From: Membranihabitans maritimus
GTDB lineage: Bacteria; Bacteroidota; Bacteroidia; Chitinophagales; Saprospiraceae
NCBI RefSeq assembly: GCF_021729145.1
Contig: NZ_JAJSLW010000011.1
Coordinates: 162,932-226,931 of the forward strand
Direction of reading: 5' to 3'
Length of the DNA: 64,000 nt
Positions 56,219 through 64,000 of this stretch are shown in pieces. Each line of letters starts with the position of its first letter. Positions within the stretch are counted from its first letter, which is position 1. A program made the position numbers and the translations under genes. The notes under the pieces are model-generated. The model saw only the letters and a list, made by a program, of their open reading frames with translations. It did not search any database and was not told the origin of the DNA.

Positions 56219-56793
56219 TATGATGATAAATTTGATTTTAACCTGCTTAATGTTTCGGGAGATATATTGAGATAAGTTGCCAGATCATTATTAGATAATC
56301 TCTGTATGATTTCGGGATTATTGAAGAGTAACTGTCTGTAGCGCTCGGAAGCACTTTTTGTAAGGATATTATTGAGACGGGCTGTAATAACCGTTACTCC
56401 ATATTCCAGTATATAGATGTAAAAATAGTTCCCTGAGGGAAAAGAAGATCTCAATTCCAGAAAATCATCGTAGCCAATAGAATAAAGAATACTGTTTTCC
56501 ATAGCCTGAATGTACTCAGTAGAAGGTTCTCTTGAAATGAATGCGGTCATTGATGAAAGGAAGGTGTTTTCAAAAGCCATAAATCTTGTGAATTCTCGTC
56601 CTTTGGAATCTATATAAAATAGCCGAAGACATCCTTTTTCAATAAAATATAAGTGGGAACAAAAATTCCCTTCTTTTAACAAAAATTCGCCTTTGGAAAG
56701 GGATTGGCGGCTAAAAAACTTTCCTATTTCTTCCAGTTCAGGCGGATTAACCCGGATCACTTTTGAGATGATTTCTTTTAGAGCTGAGTTCAT
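56218..56793 (-). CDS. Crp/Fnr-family transcriptional regulator
   Basis: About 191 aa from ATG at 56793 ([12 protein letters not shown]); an upstream ATG at 56841 would add 16 residues. The N-terminal cyclic-nucleotide-binding-fold domain has [28 protein letters not shown], but not the full cAMP pocket (no FGExxL-x-x-x-x-R-S/T-A motif), so cAMP is probably not the ligand. The C-terminal winged helix is short: [24 protein letters not shown]. No cysteine cluster for oxygen sensing is seen. Its stop overlaps the ilvD start. Confidence 0.85.
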   Translation of the reverse strand: MNSALKEIISKVIRVNPPELEEIGKFFSRQSLSKGEFLLKEGNFCSHLYFIEKGCLRLFYIDSKGREFTRFMAFENTFLSSMTAFISREPSTEYIQAMENSILYSIGYDDFLELRSSFPSGNYFYIYILEYGVTVITARLNNILTKSASERYRQLLFNNPEIIQRLSNNDLATYLNISPETLSRLKSNLSS

Positions 56794-56841
56794 TATCTTT
56801 TTTACAAAAATCATGAATATATTTTTGTAAAATATTGACAT

Positions 56842-57192
56842 ACATCAAAAAAGATAAAATAATTAAATATTTATTTTTCTTCTGTTACCCTATAAGTTTT
56901 ATTTTTTGATTTATTAATTATTATGTGACCATAAAAAATTTATTTCTTCACCGACCTTCTTTTATACAATTGTGGTTCACATATAATCCGGAAAGGACGA
57001 TAGATGTCGTATGTATGCAAAATAAAATGTTTAACTCAACGGGATTATGGGGGACTTCTTCCCGATAATTGATTTTTTATTAAACTTGACCTACCTATTG
57101 GTATATCCATTGATAAGAAATTATGAAAGTGGTATTTTTTTAATAAAATAAATTGTATAAAGGAATAAAACGGGGTTTAATTTTCAATCCCT
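56842..57192. other. AT-rich gap with a weak hairpin
   Basis: No gene seen. An ATTAT-n-GGG / CCC-n-ATAAT hairpin at 57044-57069 may end transcription of the sensor kinase gene, whose 3' end is at 57193. On the plus strand it is followed by a T-rich stretch; on the minus strand it is not. Confidence 0.35.
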
Positions 57193-58587
57193 TTATGAAT
57201 GATTGTATGGCGCATGGGCTTGTAATGGGAAATGTAACACAATTCTAGTCCCTTTTCCTTGATTGGTTTCTATATTCATGTAAATTGAATGCATAGTAAA
57301 TATGTTGTCAGCCAGAGCCAGGCCAATTCCAGAACCCTTTATAGAAGAATTGCGTTTTCCCCGGTAAAAAGCATTTCGAACATATGGTAGGTCCTTTTTA
57401 GAAATTCCGGGTCCTGTGTCAGTTATTGTAACGATAAATTCTTTGGCCTCATGGTATGAAAGTGATACGCTTACAGATTTATCAGGGCTAAATTTACAAC
57501 CGTTGTCCATCAGATTTATGATAGCTATTTTCAATAAATGTTCATTACCTTCAATATTTAAGTGTGACTCTTCTGTAGGTAAGTTAAGGATATCCAGCTT
57601 TATAGTATATTCCGGTTGTTGTTTAATTAGCTGTGTTTTTGACTGCCACAAAATTTCATCGATCCTGCACGGAGTAAATTTAACAGGAGTATTGTCCGAT
57701 GTAATACGGGCAAGCTGCATTAACTTAGTAGCTATTTTATTAAGTTCACGGGTGTCCGATAAAACTGACGAAAGTACTTTTTTGTAATCCTCCGTATTTC
57801 TATCTTTATTCAGGATAATTTCAATTTGTGAGGTTATAACATTTAGTGGATTTTTTAATTCGTGTGAAATATTTGATAGAAACATCTTTTGAGTATTAAA
57901 TGCATTTTCAATTCTTTCAAGCAATTTATTGAATGTAATGGCTAATCTGGACAACTCATCTTTTTGGTTTGGTACAGTTACTCGTTGATTAAGGTTAGAA
58001 GGTTCAAATAGATCAATTTGGTTCATAATGCGGTTGAGGGGTCGGAGTGATTGGTGGGATAATATCCATCCTCCCAATGCCACAAGGATGATCGAAAGGA
58101 AGAATACCCAATATAGAATTTGAGTAAGTCGTTTGAGGTGTATGGGGTTGAAATTTGCTTCAGCTACAACAATATAAGGTAGACTATTTTGATCCAGGTA
58201 TTTTATTCCAAGGGCATTCAGATCCCCAATTAAAAATTTATGCTTTTCAGATTTTAAAATTTCTGTAATTATACTTGAAGGTAAAGATATCAGAGATGGA
58301 TGGAAAGAATAAATGCGGGTTCCTGTAGTATCAAATATAGATATGTTTTCTTTATACATTTCTGCCAAACTATCTGATCCGATAGTGCGCGGGGTATTAA
58401 GTGGCCGGACGGTAGGTTTATCATCGATGATCATTTTGCCCATCATCAAAGCTTTGGATTCGAGATTTTGATAGAATTCTTTTTGAAGTGACGTTTTAAA
58501 CTGGAAGTGGATATATAGAAATGAAGTAATCAATATGCCCGCTACTATCAGAATAAATTGTAAGGTGGTTTTTTTGCGGATTTGCAT
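57193..58587 (-). CDS. Sensor histidine kinase of OmpR-type system
   Basis: A 464-aa membrane kinase. TM1 lies at about 9-29, a periplasmic sensing region at 30-150, TM2 at about 155-177, and a HAMP linker at 178-230 (LRPLNRIMNQIDLFEPSNLNQRV). HisKA has His242 in LSNISHELKNPLNV. The HATPase has INLMDNGCKFS, ITDTGPGISKKDLP and GSGIGLALADNI. It pairs with the OmpR-type regulator encoded 94 nt upstream. Confidence 0.92.
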   Translation of the reverse strand: MQIRKKTTLQFILIVAGILITSFLYIHFQFKTSLQKEFYQNLESKALMMGKMIIDDKPTVRPLNTPRTIGSDSLAEMYKENISIFDTTGTRIYSFHPSLISLPSSIITEILKSEKHKFLIGDLNALGIKYLDQNSLPYIVVAEANFNPIHLKRLTQILYWVFFLSIILVALGGWILSHQSLRPLNRIMNQIDLFEPSNLNQRVTVPNQKDELSRLAITFNKLLERIENAFNTQKMFLSNISHELKNPLNVITSQIEIILNKDRNTEDYKKVLSSVLSDTRELNKIATKLMQLARITSDNTPVKFTPCRIDEILWQSKTQLIKQQPEYTIKLDILNLPTEESHLNIEGNEHLLKIAIINLMDNGCKFSPDKSVSVSLSYHEAKEFIVTITDTGPGISKKDLPYVRNAFYRGKRNSSIKGSGIGLALADNIFTMHSIYMNIETNQGKGTRIVLHFPLQAHAPYNHS

Positions 58588-58681
58588 TGGATTTTCCCTT
58601 TATTTTATTTTGCTTGTTAGTTGTCAATAGCAGACACTCGAAAACCTTCGCAATTTAATTTAAACGTATATTTGGAGCGAT

Positions 58682-59359
58682 TCAATCTTTTTTTAAGATA
58701 TATCCCGACCCGAAAAGCGTATGAATTAATTTATTATTAAACGGTTTGTCAATTTTATTTCTCAGGTAAGATACATATACCTCTATTACATTGGTTTGTG
58801 TCTTAAAGTTGATGTCCCAGACTTTTTCAGCGATTTCTGTTTTTGATATGACACGCCCCTGGTTTAGAAGGAAGTATTCAATTAGGGCAAATTCTTTAGG
58901 TGTCAATTCTATTAATTGTCCCTGGCGTTTTACTTCCAAATTATTCGTATTGATTTCCAGATCTTCAAAACGAAGGATTCCCTTATTGGATTTGAGTTCG
59001 TTGTTTCGTCGTGATAAAGCTCTGATTCTAGCCAGGAGTTCATTGAATTCAAAAGGTTTAACTATATAGTCGTCTGCCCCTACTTCCAGGCCGGTTATTT
59101 TGTCTTCAGTGTCTCCAAGTGCCGTAATCATTATAATTGGAGTTTTTATCCCCAGTGATCTACTTTTCTGAACCAGGTCAAACCCGTTCATGCCGGGCAT
59201 AATAATATCAGTAATGATAATATCATAATCGTTTTGTAATATTTTGGCATACCCATCATTCCCATTATATGCATACTCCACTAAAAACCCATTTTCACTT
59301 AATCCTTTGCAAAGGGATGACACTACTTTTATTTCGTCTTCTATTAAAAGTATTTTCAT
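58682..59359 (-). CDS. OmpR/PhoB-type response regulator
   Basis: A 225-aa regulator. The receiver has acidic residues at 7-8, phospho-Asp51 in IIITDIIMPGMNG, TALGDTEDKITGLEVGADDYIVKPF and the conserved Lys near 103. The winged-helix Trans_reg_C domain (about 130-225) has LTPKEFALIEYFLLNQGRVISKTEI and TNVIEVYVSYLRNKID. It is divergent from the lipoprotein-haloperoxidase operon across a 212-nt intergenic region, which it may control. Confidence 0.93.
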   Translation of the reverse strand: MKILLIEDEIKVVSSLCKGLSENGFLVEYAYNGNDGYAKILQNDYDIIITDIIMPGMNGFDLVQKSRSLGIKTPIIMITALGDTEDKITGLEVGADDYIVKPFEFNELLARIRALSRRNNELKSNKGILRFEDLEINTNNLEVKRQGQLIELTPKEFALIEYFLLNQGRVISKTEIAEKVWDINFKTQTNVIEVYVSYLRNKIDKPFNNKLIHTLFGSGYILKKD

Positions 59360-59486
59360 AAGTAATGATTTACTGGAATACTGTCAATGTACAAGATGCG
59401 ATATTTCCACTTAACAAACCACTTTAGCCATTGAATTCTAAGTAGATTCTAAGGATTTGATAAGAATAATCAAACGAAAGTTGAAA

Positions 59487-59494
59487 TATCTTTG
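59487..59494 (+). promoter_or_regulatory. Candidate -7 element for the lipoprotein/haloperoxidase operon
   Basis: TATCTTTG matches TAnnTTTG, 77 nt before the GTG start, in the region divergent from the response regulator gene. Confidence 0.4.
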
Positions 59495-59571
59495 TTCAAA
59501 ATTTTCTCATTTCCAAAAATGGGATTTTTATAGATTCATTAAAATGTATTTGTAAAATAGTGGAGTAGAAA

Positions 59572-60060
59572 GTGGATATACCGAAGAAAATTAAATTAGT
59601 CGGTTTGGGAGTTGTAGTATTAACAACCTTAAATTCTTGCAAGGAGGGAGGACGGTCAGAGATATTACATTTCGCCCGTACTATAAAGTCGAATTCTTGT
59701 AAAATATATGAAATTCAATGGGGAACAGAATCTCATTGGATAGCTACTTTACATGAAGTGGAGAATTTGTTACCATGCGATATTCCTATAAAAGAAAGGG
59801 AGACCTTATTAAGTCTTAAGAATGCATCTATGCTCCGAAAAGTGGATTCATATGATCGTCTGGGAGATGACATACATGGGAAAATCGATGCAATGGAAGT
59901 ATATGATGCCATAATGGCGGATTCTATCAGAATTTTGAATTTTCAAAACCAGGAATTGAAGATGGAAATGGAAAAGCTTTTGGGAGACATCAGATCCAAA
60001 GATGCCCTGGAAAAGGTTAGGACAAAAGTCCATTCCATACAATCACGAGAGTGTATATGA
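59572..60060 (+). CDS. Small lipoprotein of unknown function
   Basis: A 162-aa protein with a GTG start. A lipoprotein signal has lipobox LNSC (Cys23). The mature part is mostly helical and charged: an N-terminal ILHFARTIKSNSCKIYEIQWGTE segment with Cys residues, and a C-terminal amphipathic helix (NFQNQELKMEMEKLLGDIRSKDALEKV). No family recognised. It overlaps the haloperoxidase gene by 4 nt (ATGA), so the two products are likely co-produced and may work together in the periplasm. Confidence 0.7.
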   Translation: MDIPKKIKLVGLGVVVLTTLNSCKEGGRSEILHFARTIKSNSCKIYEIQWGTESHWIATLHEVENLLPCDIPIKERETLLSLKNASMLRKVDSYDRLGDDIHGKIDAMEVYDAIMADSIRILNFQNQELKMEMEKLLGDIRSKDALEKVRTKVHSIQSRECI

Positions 60061-61466
60061 AAGAGTTAAAGCAGACTATTATGAACAGGATTTTACGAAA
60101 TAAGCATTTATTGTGGTGTATATCTTTGCTAATTGTTTTCACTGCCTGTAAGGAGGACCATCCAATTGATATCGATGATACAGACACCATTCACACTCCG
60201 GAAATTGCTCTGCAGTGGAATAAATTTTTACTGGAAATAGAACGGTATACGCCGGGATACAGGCCTACGGTATCATCCCGGACAATGGCCTATATTGGGG
60301 TGACGGCATATGAAGCTGTGATACCAGGTAAGTCGGACCATTTTCGTTCAATAGCAAGTCAATTGCCTGGCTTATCTGTTCCAGGTATTTCTTTTGGGGA
60401 AAAGTATAATTGGGAATTGGTATTAAATGCTGCCTATGAAAGGGCTTTTCAGCATTATTTTGAAACGGCTCCTACAGAACAGCAAGCCCGAATGATTTCA
60501 TTGGCCAATAGTATTTACGATAAAATAGGAATAGAGGGTTTTTCTGAGGTCCGTCAGCGTTCGATATCCCATGGACGTAGAATAGCTGATGCTGTGTATG
60601 ATTGGTCAACTCGTGATGATTTTGGGCACCGAGGTTATCTCCGTACCATCGATCCTGGTTACCATCCTCCTTTAGGGCAAGGTCTTTGGCAACCCACTTA
60701 TCCGGATTATACACCGGCTTTGACGCCGAGGTGGGGGAAGGTACGAACTTTTGTAGCGGATGAGGATGACAAATGTGACCCTCCATTGCCTTATAGTGAT
60801 AATCCTAATTCACAAATCTATGCACAGGCACTGGAAACCCGAAATCTTGTCAACCGTATCAAACAAGGACACAATGGCGAAGATCGCTGGATAGCCGAGT
60901 TTTGGAGTGATGACTGTCCCATTGTTACTTTTACTCCTGCCGGTAGATGGATTTCAATTGGAAATCAGATTATTGAAGGAGGACATATCGACAATATGGA
61001 AAAGGCTTTGTACCTATATGCAAAATTGGGTATAGCACTTTGCGATGCGGGGATTAGGTCCTGGGGCGAGAAATTTCGGTTTAATTACCTCAGACCGATA
61101 GATTATATCCGGAATGTCATACAGGATTCATCATGGAATACTATTATGTGTCCGGATGGATCACATTACTTTACTCCTCCTTTTCCTACATATCCATCCG
61201 GACATGCGACATTTAGTGCTGCAGCTGCAACTGTACTTTCCAATATTATGGGGTATAACTTCTCAATGACTGATCGCTGTCACGAGGATCGGACTGAGTT
61301 TAAAGGAACGCCGAGATCCTTCAATAATTTTGAGGAGATGTGTGAAGAAAATGCTTATTCACGTATACCGATGGGAGTTCATTTCCGGATGGATTCAGAG
61401 GCGGGAACGAAATTGGGTAAAAAGATAGGAAGAAAAGTCAATATGGAGATTGATTGGATAAAATAA
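60057..61466 (+). CDS. Vanadium-dependent haloperoxidase/PAP2-superfamily lipoprotein
   Basis: A 469-aa protein with a lipobox at FTAC (Cys31). The vanadate/phosphate-binding motifs of the PAP2-haloperoxidase fold occur in order: FRFNYLRPIDYIR near 340-352, PSGHATFSAA near 381-390, and SRIPMGVHFRMDSEAG near 434-449, including the axial-type histidine. Bacteroidota have many such proteins; they may be halide-oxidising peroxidases or phosphatases, and sequence alone does not decide. Start ATG 60057 overlaps the upstream stop. The neighbouring two-component system is divergent. Confidence 0.85.
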   Translation: MKELKQTIMNRILRNKHLLWCISLLIVFTACKEDHPIDIDDTDTIHTPEIALQWNKFLLEIERYTPGYRPTVSSRTMAYIGVTAYEAVIPGKSDHFRSIASQLPGLSVPGISFGEKYNWELVLNAAYERAFQHYFETAPTEQQARMISLANSIYDKIGIEGFSEVRQRSISHGRRIADAVYDWSTRDDFGHRGYLRTIDPGYHPPLGQGLWQPTYPDYTPALTPRWGKVRTFVADEDDKCDPPLPYSDNPNSQIYAQALETRNLVNRIKQGHNGEDRWIAEFWSDDCPIVTFTPAGRWISIGNQIIEGGHIDNMEKALYLYAKLGIALCDAGIRSWGEKFRFNYLRPIDYIRNVIQDSSWNTIMCPDGSHYFTPPFPTYPSGHATFSAAAATVLSNIMGYNFSMTDRCHEDRTEFKGTPRSFNNFEEMCEENAYSRIPMGVHFRMDSEAGTKLGKKIGRKVNMEIDWIK

Positions 61467-61530
61467 AATCCTAAACTTTGAAATACGCTCTTTAAAAATT
61501 TAAAATCTTCTCGTCATTGTTTTCCGGTTA

Positions 61531-61911
61531 TCAGAAATTGCCTTTGTAGTAGGCTGACTTGAATGAATAAATTTCGATCATTTTGCGAGCCTTTTGCAGG
61601 GCTTTCTCGGCAATAGGACCTTCAAAATTTTGGTCAACTGTTTCTTCGAACAATTGTATCCAGCGATCGTAGTGTATTTTATTCAGTAACATGTCTGAAT
61701 GTGATGAGTATTTACTGTCAGAAGGCTTGTAATTGTAAAGCAAAACATTTTCCCAATATGTATACATCTTACGCAAATGGGAAGGCCAATTATCTCCAAT
61801 TGAATCACTGAAAATCGAACCCAACAAGTCGTCATTACGGACGGAGGAATAAAAGGTATCAACGAAGATCTCAATCTCTTTGACGGTTTGTATATCCCTT
61901 TTCTTTTTCAT
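61531..61911 (-). CDS. Group III truncated haemoglobin
   Basis: A 126-aa 2-over-2 globin. A B-helix Phe-Tyr pair lies at 20-21 (DTFYSSVRNDDLLGSIF), a conserved Trp at 53, and the proximal histidine is His80 in KIHYDRWIQLFEETVD. Group III members are implicated in handling nitric oxide or oxygen. Monocistronic; the gap to the peroxidase gene upstream is 435 nt. It converges with the haloperoxidase gene. Confidence 0.85.
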   Translation of the reverse strand: MKKKRDIQTVKEIEIFVDTFYSSVRNDDLLGSIFSDSIGDNWPSHLRKMYTYWENVLLYNYKPSDSKYSSHSDMLLNKIHYDRWIQLFEETVDQNFEGPIAEKALQKARKMIEIYSFKSAYYKGNF

Positions 61912-62346
61912 TTGGGTACTATTAAATTAGCTACTTCTTTCAATAAAGGTAATAATGCAAATGTAAGGATATTCATGCATTTATTGGAACCCAATTTGAT
62001 TTCGGTCAACCCTTTTTTATGTTTAAAAGACTGCATGTCGGTGGGTGAAATAAAGGATTATTTATATTTAAATTATTTCAAACGGGTACTGATAATTATC
62101 TCTTTCTTGGTGAGGATCACCGGTTTTTCGCGCGTAATTTATTTGCGTGTATGAATCGCTATAAAATATCCTTGCTATTGTGAAAGGTAGAGTCCTATGG
62201 TAATCTCTCAATAGGAGATTCAAGAATACGATAAAATAAAATTGATACGAACTACCTATTGCTCTGGAGAGGTCTAATTTTAGCATTAAAAGCCAATTTT
62301 ACATTTCTCAATGATTGGAATAATGGCCAATAATTCCTTTGCCGTA
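61912..62346. other. Gap of about 435 nt with one small hairpin
   Basis: No supported gene. A perfect 6-bp hairpin AATCTC / GAGATT lies at 62202-62220, downstream of the peroxidase gene and upstream of the globin gene on the minus strand. Confidence 0.4.
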
Positions 62347-63702
62347 TTACTCACACCCCATTTCCCTTCTCGACACCGGGTCATTATTCGGGAAACAATT
62401 CCCGGATGGCAGGGAGGTGGGTTTGTAGCGTTCGACCGTTGGATCATCCAATGCATTTGCCAAAAAGGCTGTTATATCATCTATCTCCGTTTCCGTCAAT
62501 CCCAGGGGTTTGAAATTGGAAGCGATTACTTCCTCCGGGACGTCCGGATTTTCAGGGATAGCATCGTTAAAATACTCTACTACTTCTCTTAAGTCTCTTT
62601 TACTACTTCCATGGAAGTAAAATGGTGTTCCCGTAAGATTATACAATGTAGGAACTTTAAACTTATGGAGATCATCGGCATTTCCTGTAAAAAATCCTCG
62701 TCCAAAGTTTTTATTGCGTGCACGGGGTTCATCTACAAAGGTTGGTAAATCATCTAGATTGTTAACGCCGACTGCAAAAAACCGTGTATCGCTAAAAGCC
62801 GGACCCGCATGGCAGGATGTACAATTCGCTTTTGTGAAGAATAATAATGCACCTCTTTTTTCTTGCTCGGTCATAGCGTATTTATTTCCTTTTAGCCATT
62901 TTTGGAAAGGTGCTTCCGTTGTATTAATGGTTCGCAAATAGGCTGCCATTGCCAACGCAACGTTTTGAGGAGTATACCGGTCTGATTCCGGAACATCAGG
63001 GAAGGCTTCGTCGAAATAAGTGGTATATCCTAGAGTATCTGCTATTGTTTGGTTCATCTTGAACCTGTGTAATTTAAATCCTTCCTGCAATTGAGTTTCC
63101 AACCCTTCAAAGCCCAATTTGTTCAGGCTTAATCCTTCATCTACATCCTCTGAAAAACGGTGTTCATAACCCTCATTTGCTTCTTTGGATCCAAATGATC
63201 CGTTCCAATTTGTATTTTTAGCAGAATATGCTACATTGAGTACCGTCAGGGGCCGAATTCCCTGTACATCGAGGGAAGCAGCATCCGGGTAAACTTCATG
63301 TTTAAGGCGGGTTTCACCCGCATTCCCGGTACCAATTCCTCCATCACCTATTCCTTGCATCCTTCCGGGTTTGAAGTCCGCTTCTGCAATATGGCACGAG
63401 GAACACGAATAGGTTTGTAACCCTGCATCAAAACGGGCATCTAAAGCGATACCTGTTTCAAAGAATAGAAAGTTTCCTAGTTTGACTTTTTCTTCTGTCA
63501 AAGGGTTTTTTGGATCCTGAGGTATATTTTTATAATCTTTGGAATTGGCTAATATCCAATAATCCAAAGCATTGTTAGGAGCCGCATCCCTGACACTATT
63601 TTCCAATTTGACATCCAAATTGCTGACGTTCATAACGTCTTGAGTACAGGAATAAAAAAATGGAATTAAAATAACTGTGAAAAAAAGTAAATTTCTGGCC
63701 AT
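62347..63702 (-). CDS. Di-haem cytochrome c peroxidase/MauG-family lipoprotein
   Basis: About 451 aa from ATG 63702. A lipoprotein signal ends in FFYSC (Cys19). Two haem-c motifs are present: CSSCH near 98 and CTSCH near 294. LGNFLFFETGIALDARFD and GALLFFTKANCTSCHAGPAFSD are typical of bacterial di-haem peroxidases. KVPTLYNLTGTPFYFHGSSKRDLREVVEYFN is the conserved C-terminal segment. It likely reduces hydrogen peroxide in the periplasm with electrons from cytochrome c, although MauG-like modification of other substrates is possible. Confidence 0.9.
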   Translation of the reverse strand: MARNLLFFTVILIPFFYSCTQDVMNVSNLDVKLENSVRDAAPNNALDYWILANSKDYKNIPQDPKNPLTEEKVKLGNFLFFETGIALDARFDAGLQTYSCSSCHIAEADFKPGRMQGIGDGGIGTGNAGETRLKHEVYPDAASLDVQGIRPLTVLNVAYSAKNTNWNGSFGSKEANEGYEHRFSEDVDEGLSLNKLGFEGLETQLQEGFKLHRFKMNQTIADTLGYTTYFDEAFPDVPESDRYTPQNVALAMAAYLRTINTTEAPFQKWLKGNKYAMTEQEKRGALLFFTKANCTSCHAGPAFSDTRFFAVGVNNLDDLPTFVDEPRARNKNFGRGFFTGNADDLHKFKVPTLYNLTGTPFYFHGSSKRDLREVVEYFNDAIPENPDVPEEVIASNFKPLGLTETEIDDITAFLANALDDPTVERYKPTSLPSGNCFPNNDPVSRREMGCE

Positions 63703-63726
63703 GGGATATCGTATTTTGCATTGATA

Positions 63727-63734
63727 CAAAAATA
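63727..63734 (-). promoter_or_regulatory. Candidate -7 element for the peroxidase gene
   Basis: On the minus strand TATTTTTG fits TAnnTTTG, about 25 nt before the preferred ATG. Confidence 0.3.
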
Positions 63735-63886
63735 ATAAAAAAATAGAAATCCACAGTTCTAGACTGTTAATCTAGATAATTTTAAGAAATTTTTTTCATT
63801 CACAATTCAGGATATTGAGTGTCCTGACAAGGATTGAACAAAGGAAAAGTTCTTTGTTTATTACTTATGCTGAGTAAAAGATGAGG

Positions 63887-63898
63887 GAGGGGCCCCTC
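63887..63898. repeat. GC-rich 12-bp perfect palindrome
   Basis: GAGGGGCCCCTC stands out in AT-rich DNA near the right edge. A plus-strand frame beginning ATG at 63936 (MLLRLRTVVVSDKGK) is open to the window end, but too little is visible to call a gene. Confidence 0.4.
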
Positions 63899-64000
63899 GG
63901 AATCGGTCCACAGGCATTGGTTTCAAACCGCCTTTATGCTGCTGCGGTTAAGAACTGTGGTAGTGAGCGATAAAGGAAAAGGCATCATTAAAGGTGTCAG

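Noticed and set aside
1..64000. tRNA or rRNA genes and CRISPR arrays
   Set aside because: No cloverleaf-like T-loop signals, rRNA segments or regularly spaced direct repeats were seen in the intergenic regions.

Overview
The window is a stretch of chromosome from a Gram-negative bacterium of the phylum Bacteroidota. Its A+T-rich coding, lipoprotein density and gene content suggest a marine or environmental Saprospiraceae- or Cytophaga-like lineage. The evidence is SusC/SusD pairs, secreted proteins with C-terminal type IX secretion (T9SS) sorting domains, 6-bladed beta-propeller and other lipoproteins, LytS/LytTR signalling, candidate TAnnTTTG promoters and the lack of clear Shine-Dalgarno sequences. 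Genus-level assignment is inference. I see no rRNA, tRNA, CRISPR array, phage or intact insertion sequence.

Layout. 1-10.8 kb: a glycan or sugar-acid utilisation locus. It holds the end of a sialidase-like beta-propeller protein, a FadR-type GntR regulator, SusC, SusD, a neuraminate-lyase-type aldolase, a sodium:solute symporter with a lipoprotein-like extracytoplasmic N-terminal domain, and a convergent Tat-exported Gfo/Idh/MocA oxidoreductase. Together they resemble import and cleavage of a sialic-acid-like sugar. 11.0-14.3 kb: carboxynorspermidine synthase, carboxynorspermidine decarboxylase and PrmC. 14.4-23.9 kb: mixed genes, namely a T9SS-exported CAP protein, a beta-lactamase-fold protein without its catalytic serine overlapping an eIF1/SUI1-like factor, a queuosine-precursor transporter, a CtlX-type amidinohydrolase, an orphan TonB receptor, a patatin and a phosphoribosyltransferase. 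24.4-27.9 kb: a membrane Fe-S protein with a CCG-domain partner, a conserved Bacteroidota protein and a Spo0M-like protein.

28.0-34.7 kb: a hybrid CHASE3 histidine kinase followed by a tightly packed REC / TPR-beta-barrel (YaiO-like) / HEAT / GT2 synthase operon. This looks like a self-contained, signal-controlled exopolysaccharide synthesis and export machine, and I consider it the best candidate for an under-described system here. 35.4-42.0 kb: an unknown 475-aa protein, a large T9SS-exported dockerin-like protein, and a LytS/LytTR pair coupled to a fructosamine-kinase-family gene. 42.2-45.5 kb: FabD, AlgH/YqgE and an ABC-F ATPase.

46.3-54.5 kb: a molybdenum-cofactor island (moaD, moaA, moaC, mobA, moeB-rhodanese, moeA, xdhC, mocA) with an unrelated lipoprotein inside it and no molybdoenzyme in view. 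54.5-56.8 kb: a Crp/Fnr-like regulator overlapping ilvD. 57.2-61.5 kb: an OmpR-type two-component system divergent from a small lipoprotein and vanadium-haloperoxidase-like lipoprotein operon. 61.5-63.7 kb: a group III truncated haemoglobin and a di-haem cytochrome c peroxidase/MauG-family lipoprotein.

Two diverged inverted copies of a roughly 150-bp intergenic repeat sit at 24.05-24.2 kb and 34.83-34.98 kb. Start codons were chosen mainly by preferring ATG with a plausible signal peptide or translational coupling over longer TTG/GTG extensions. All functional calls come from reading motifs and family knowledge; no database search was run.
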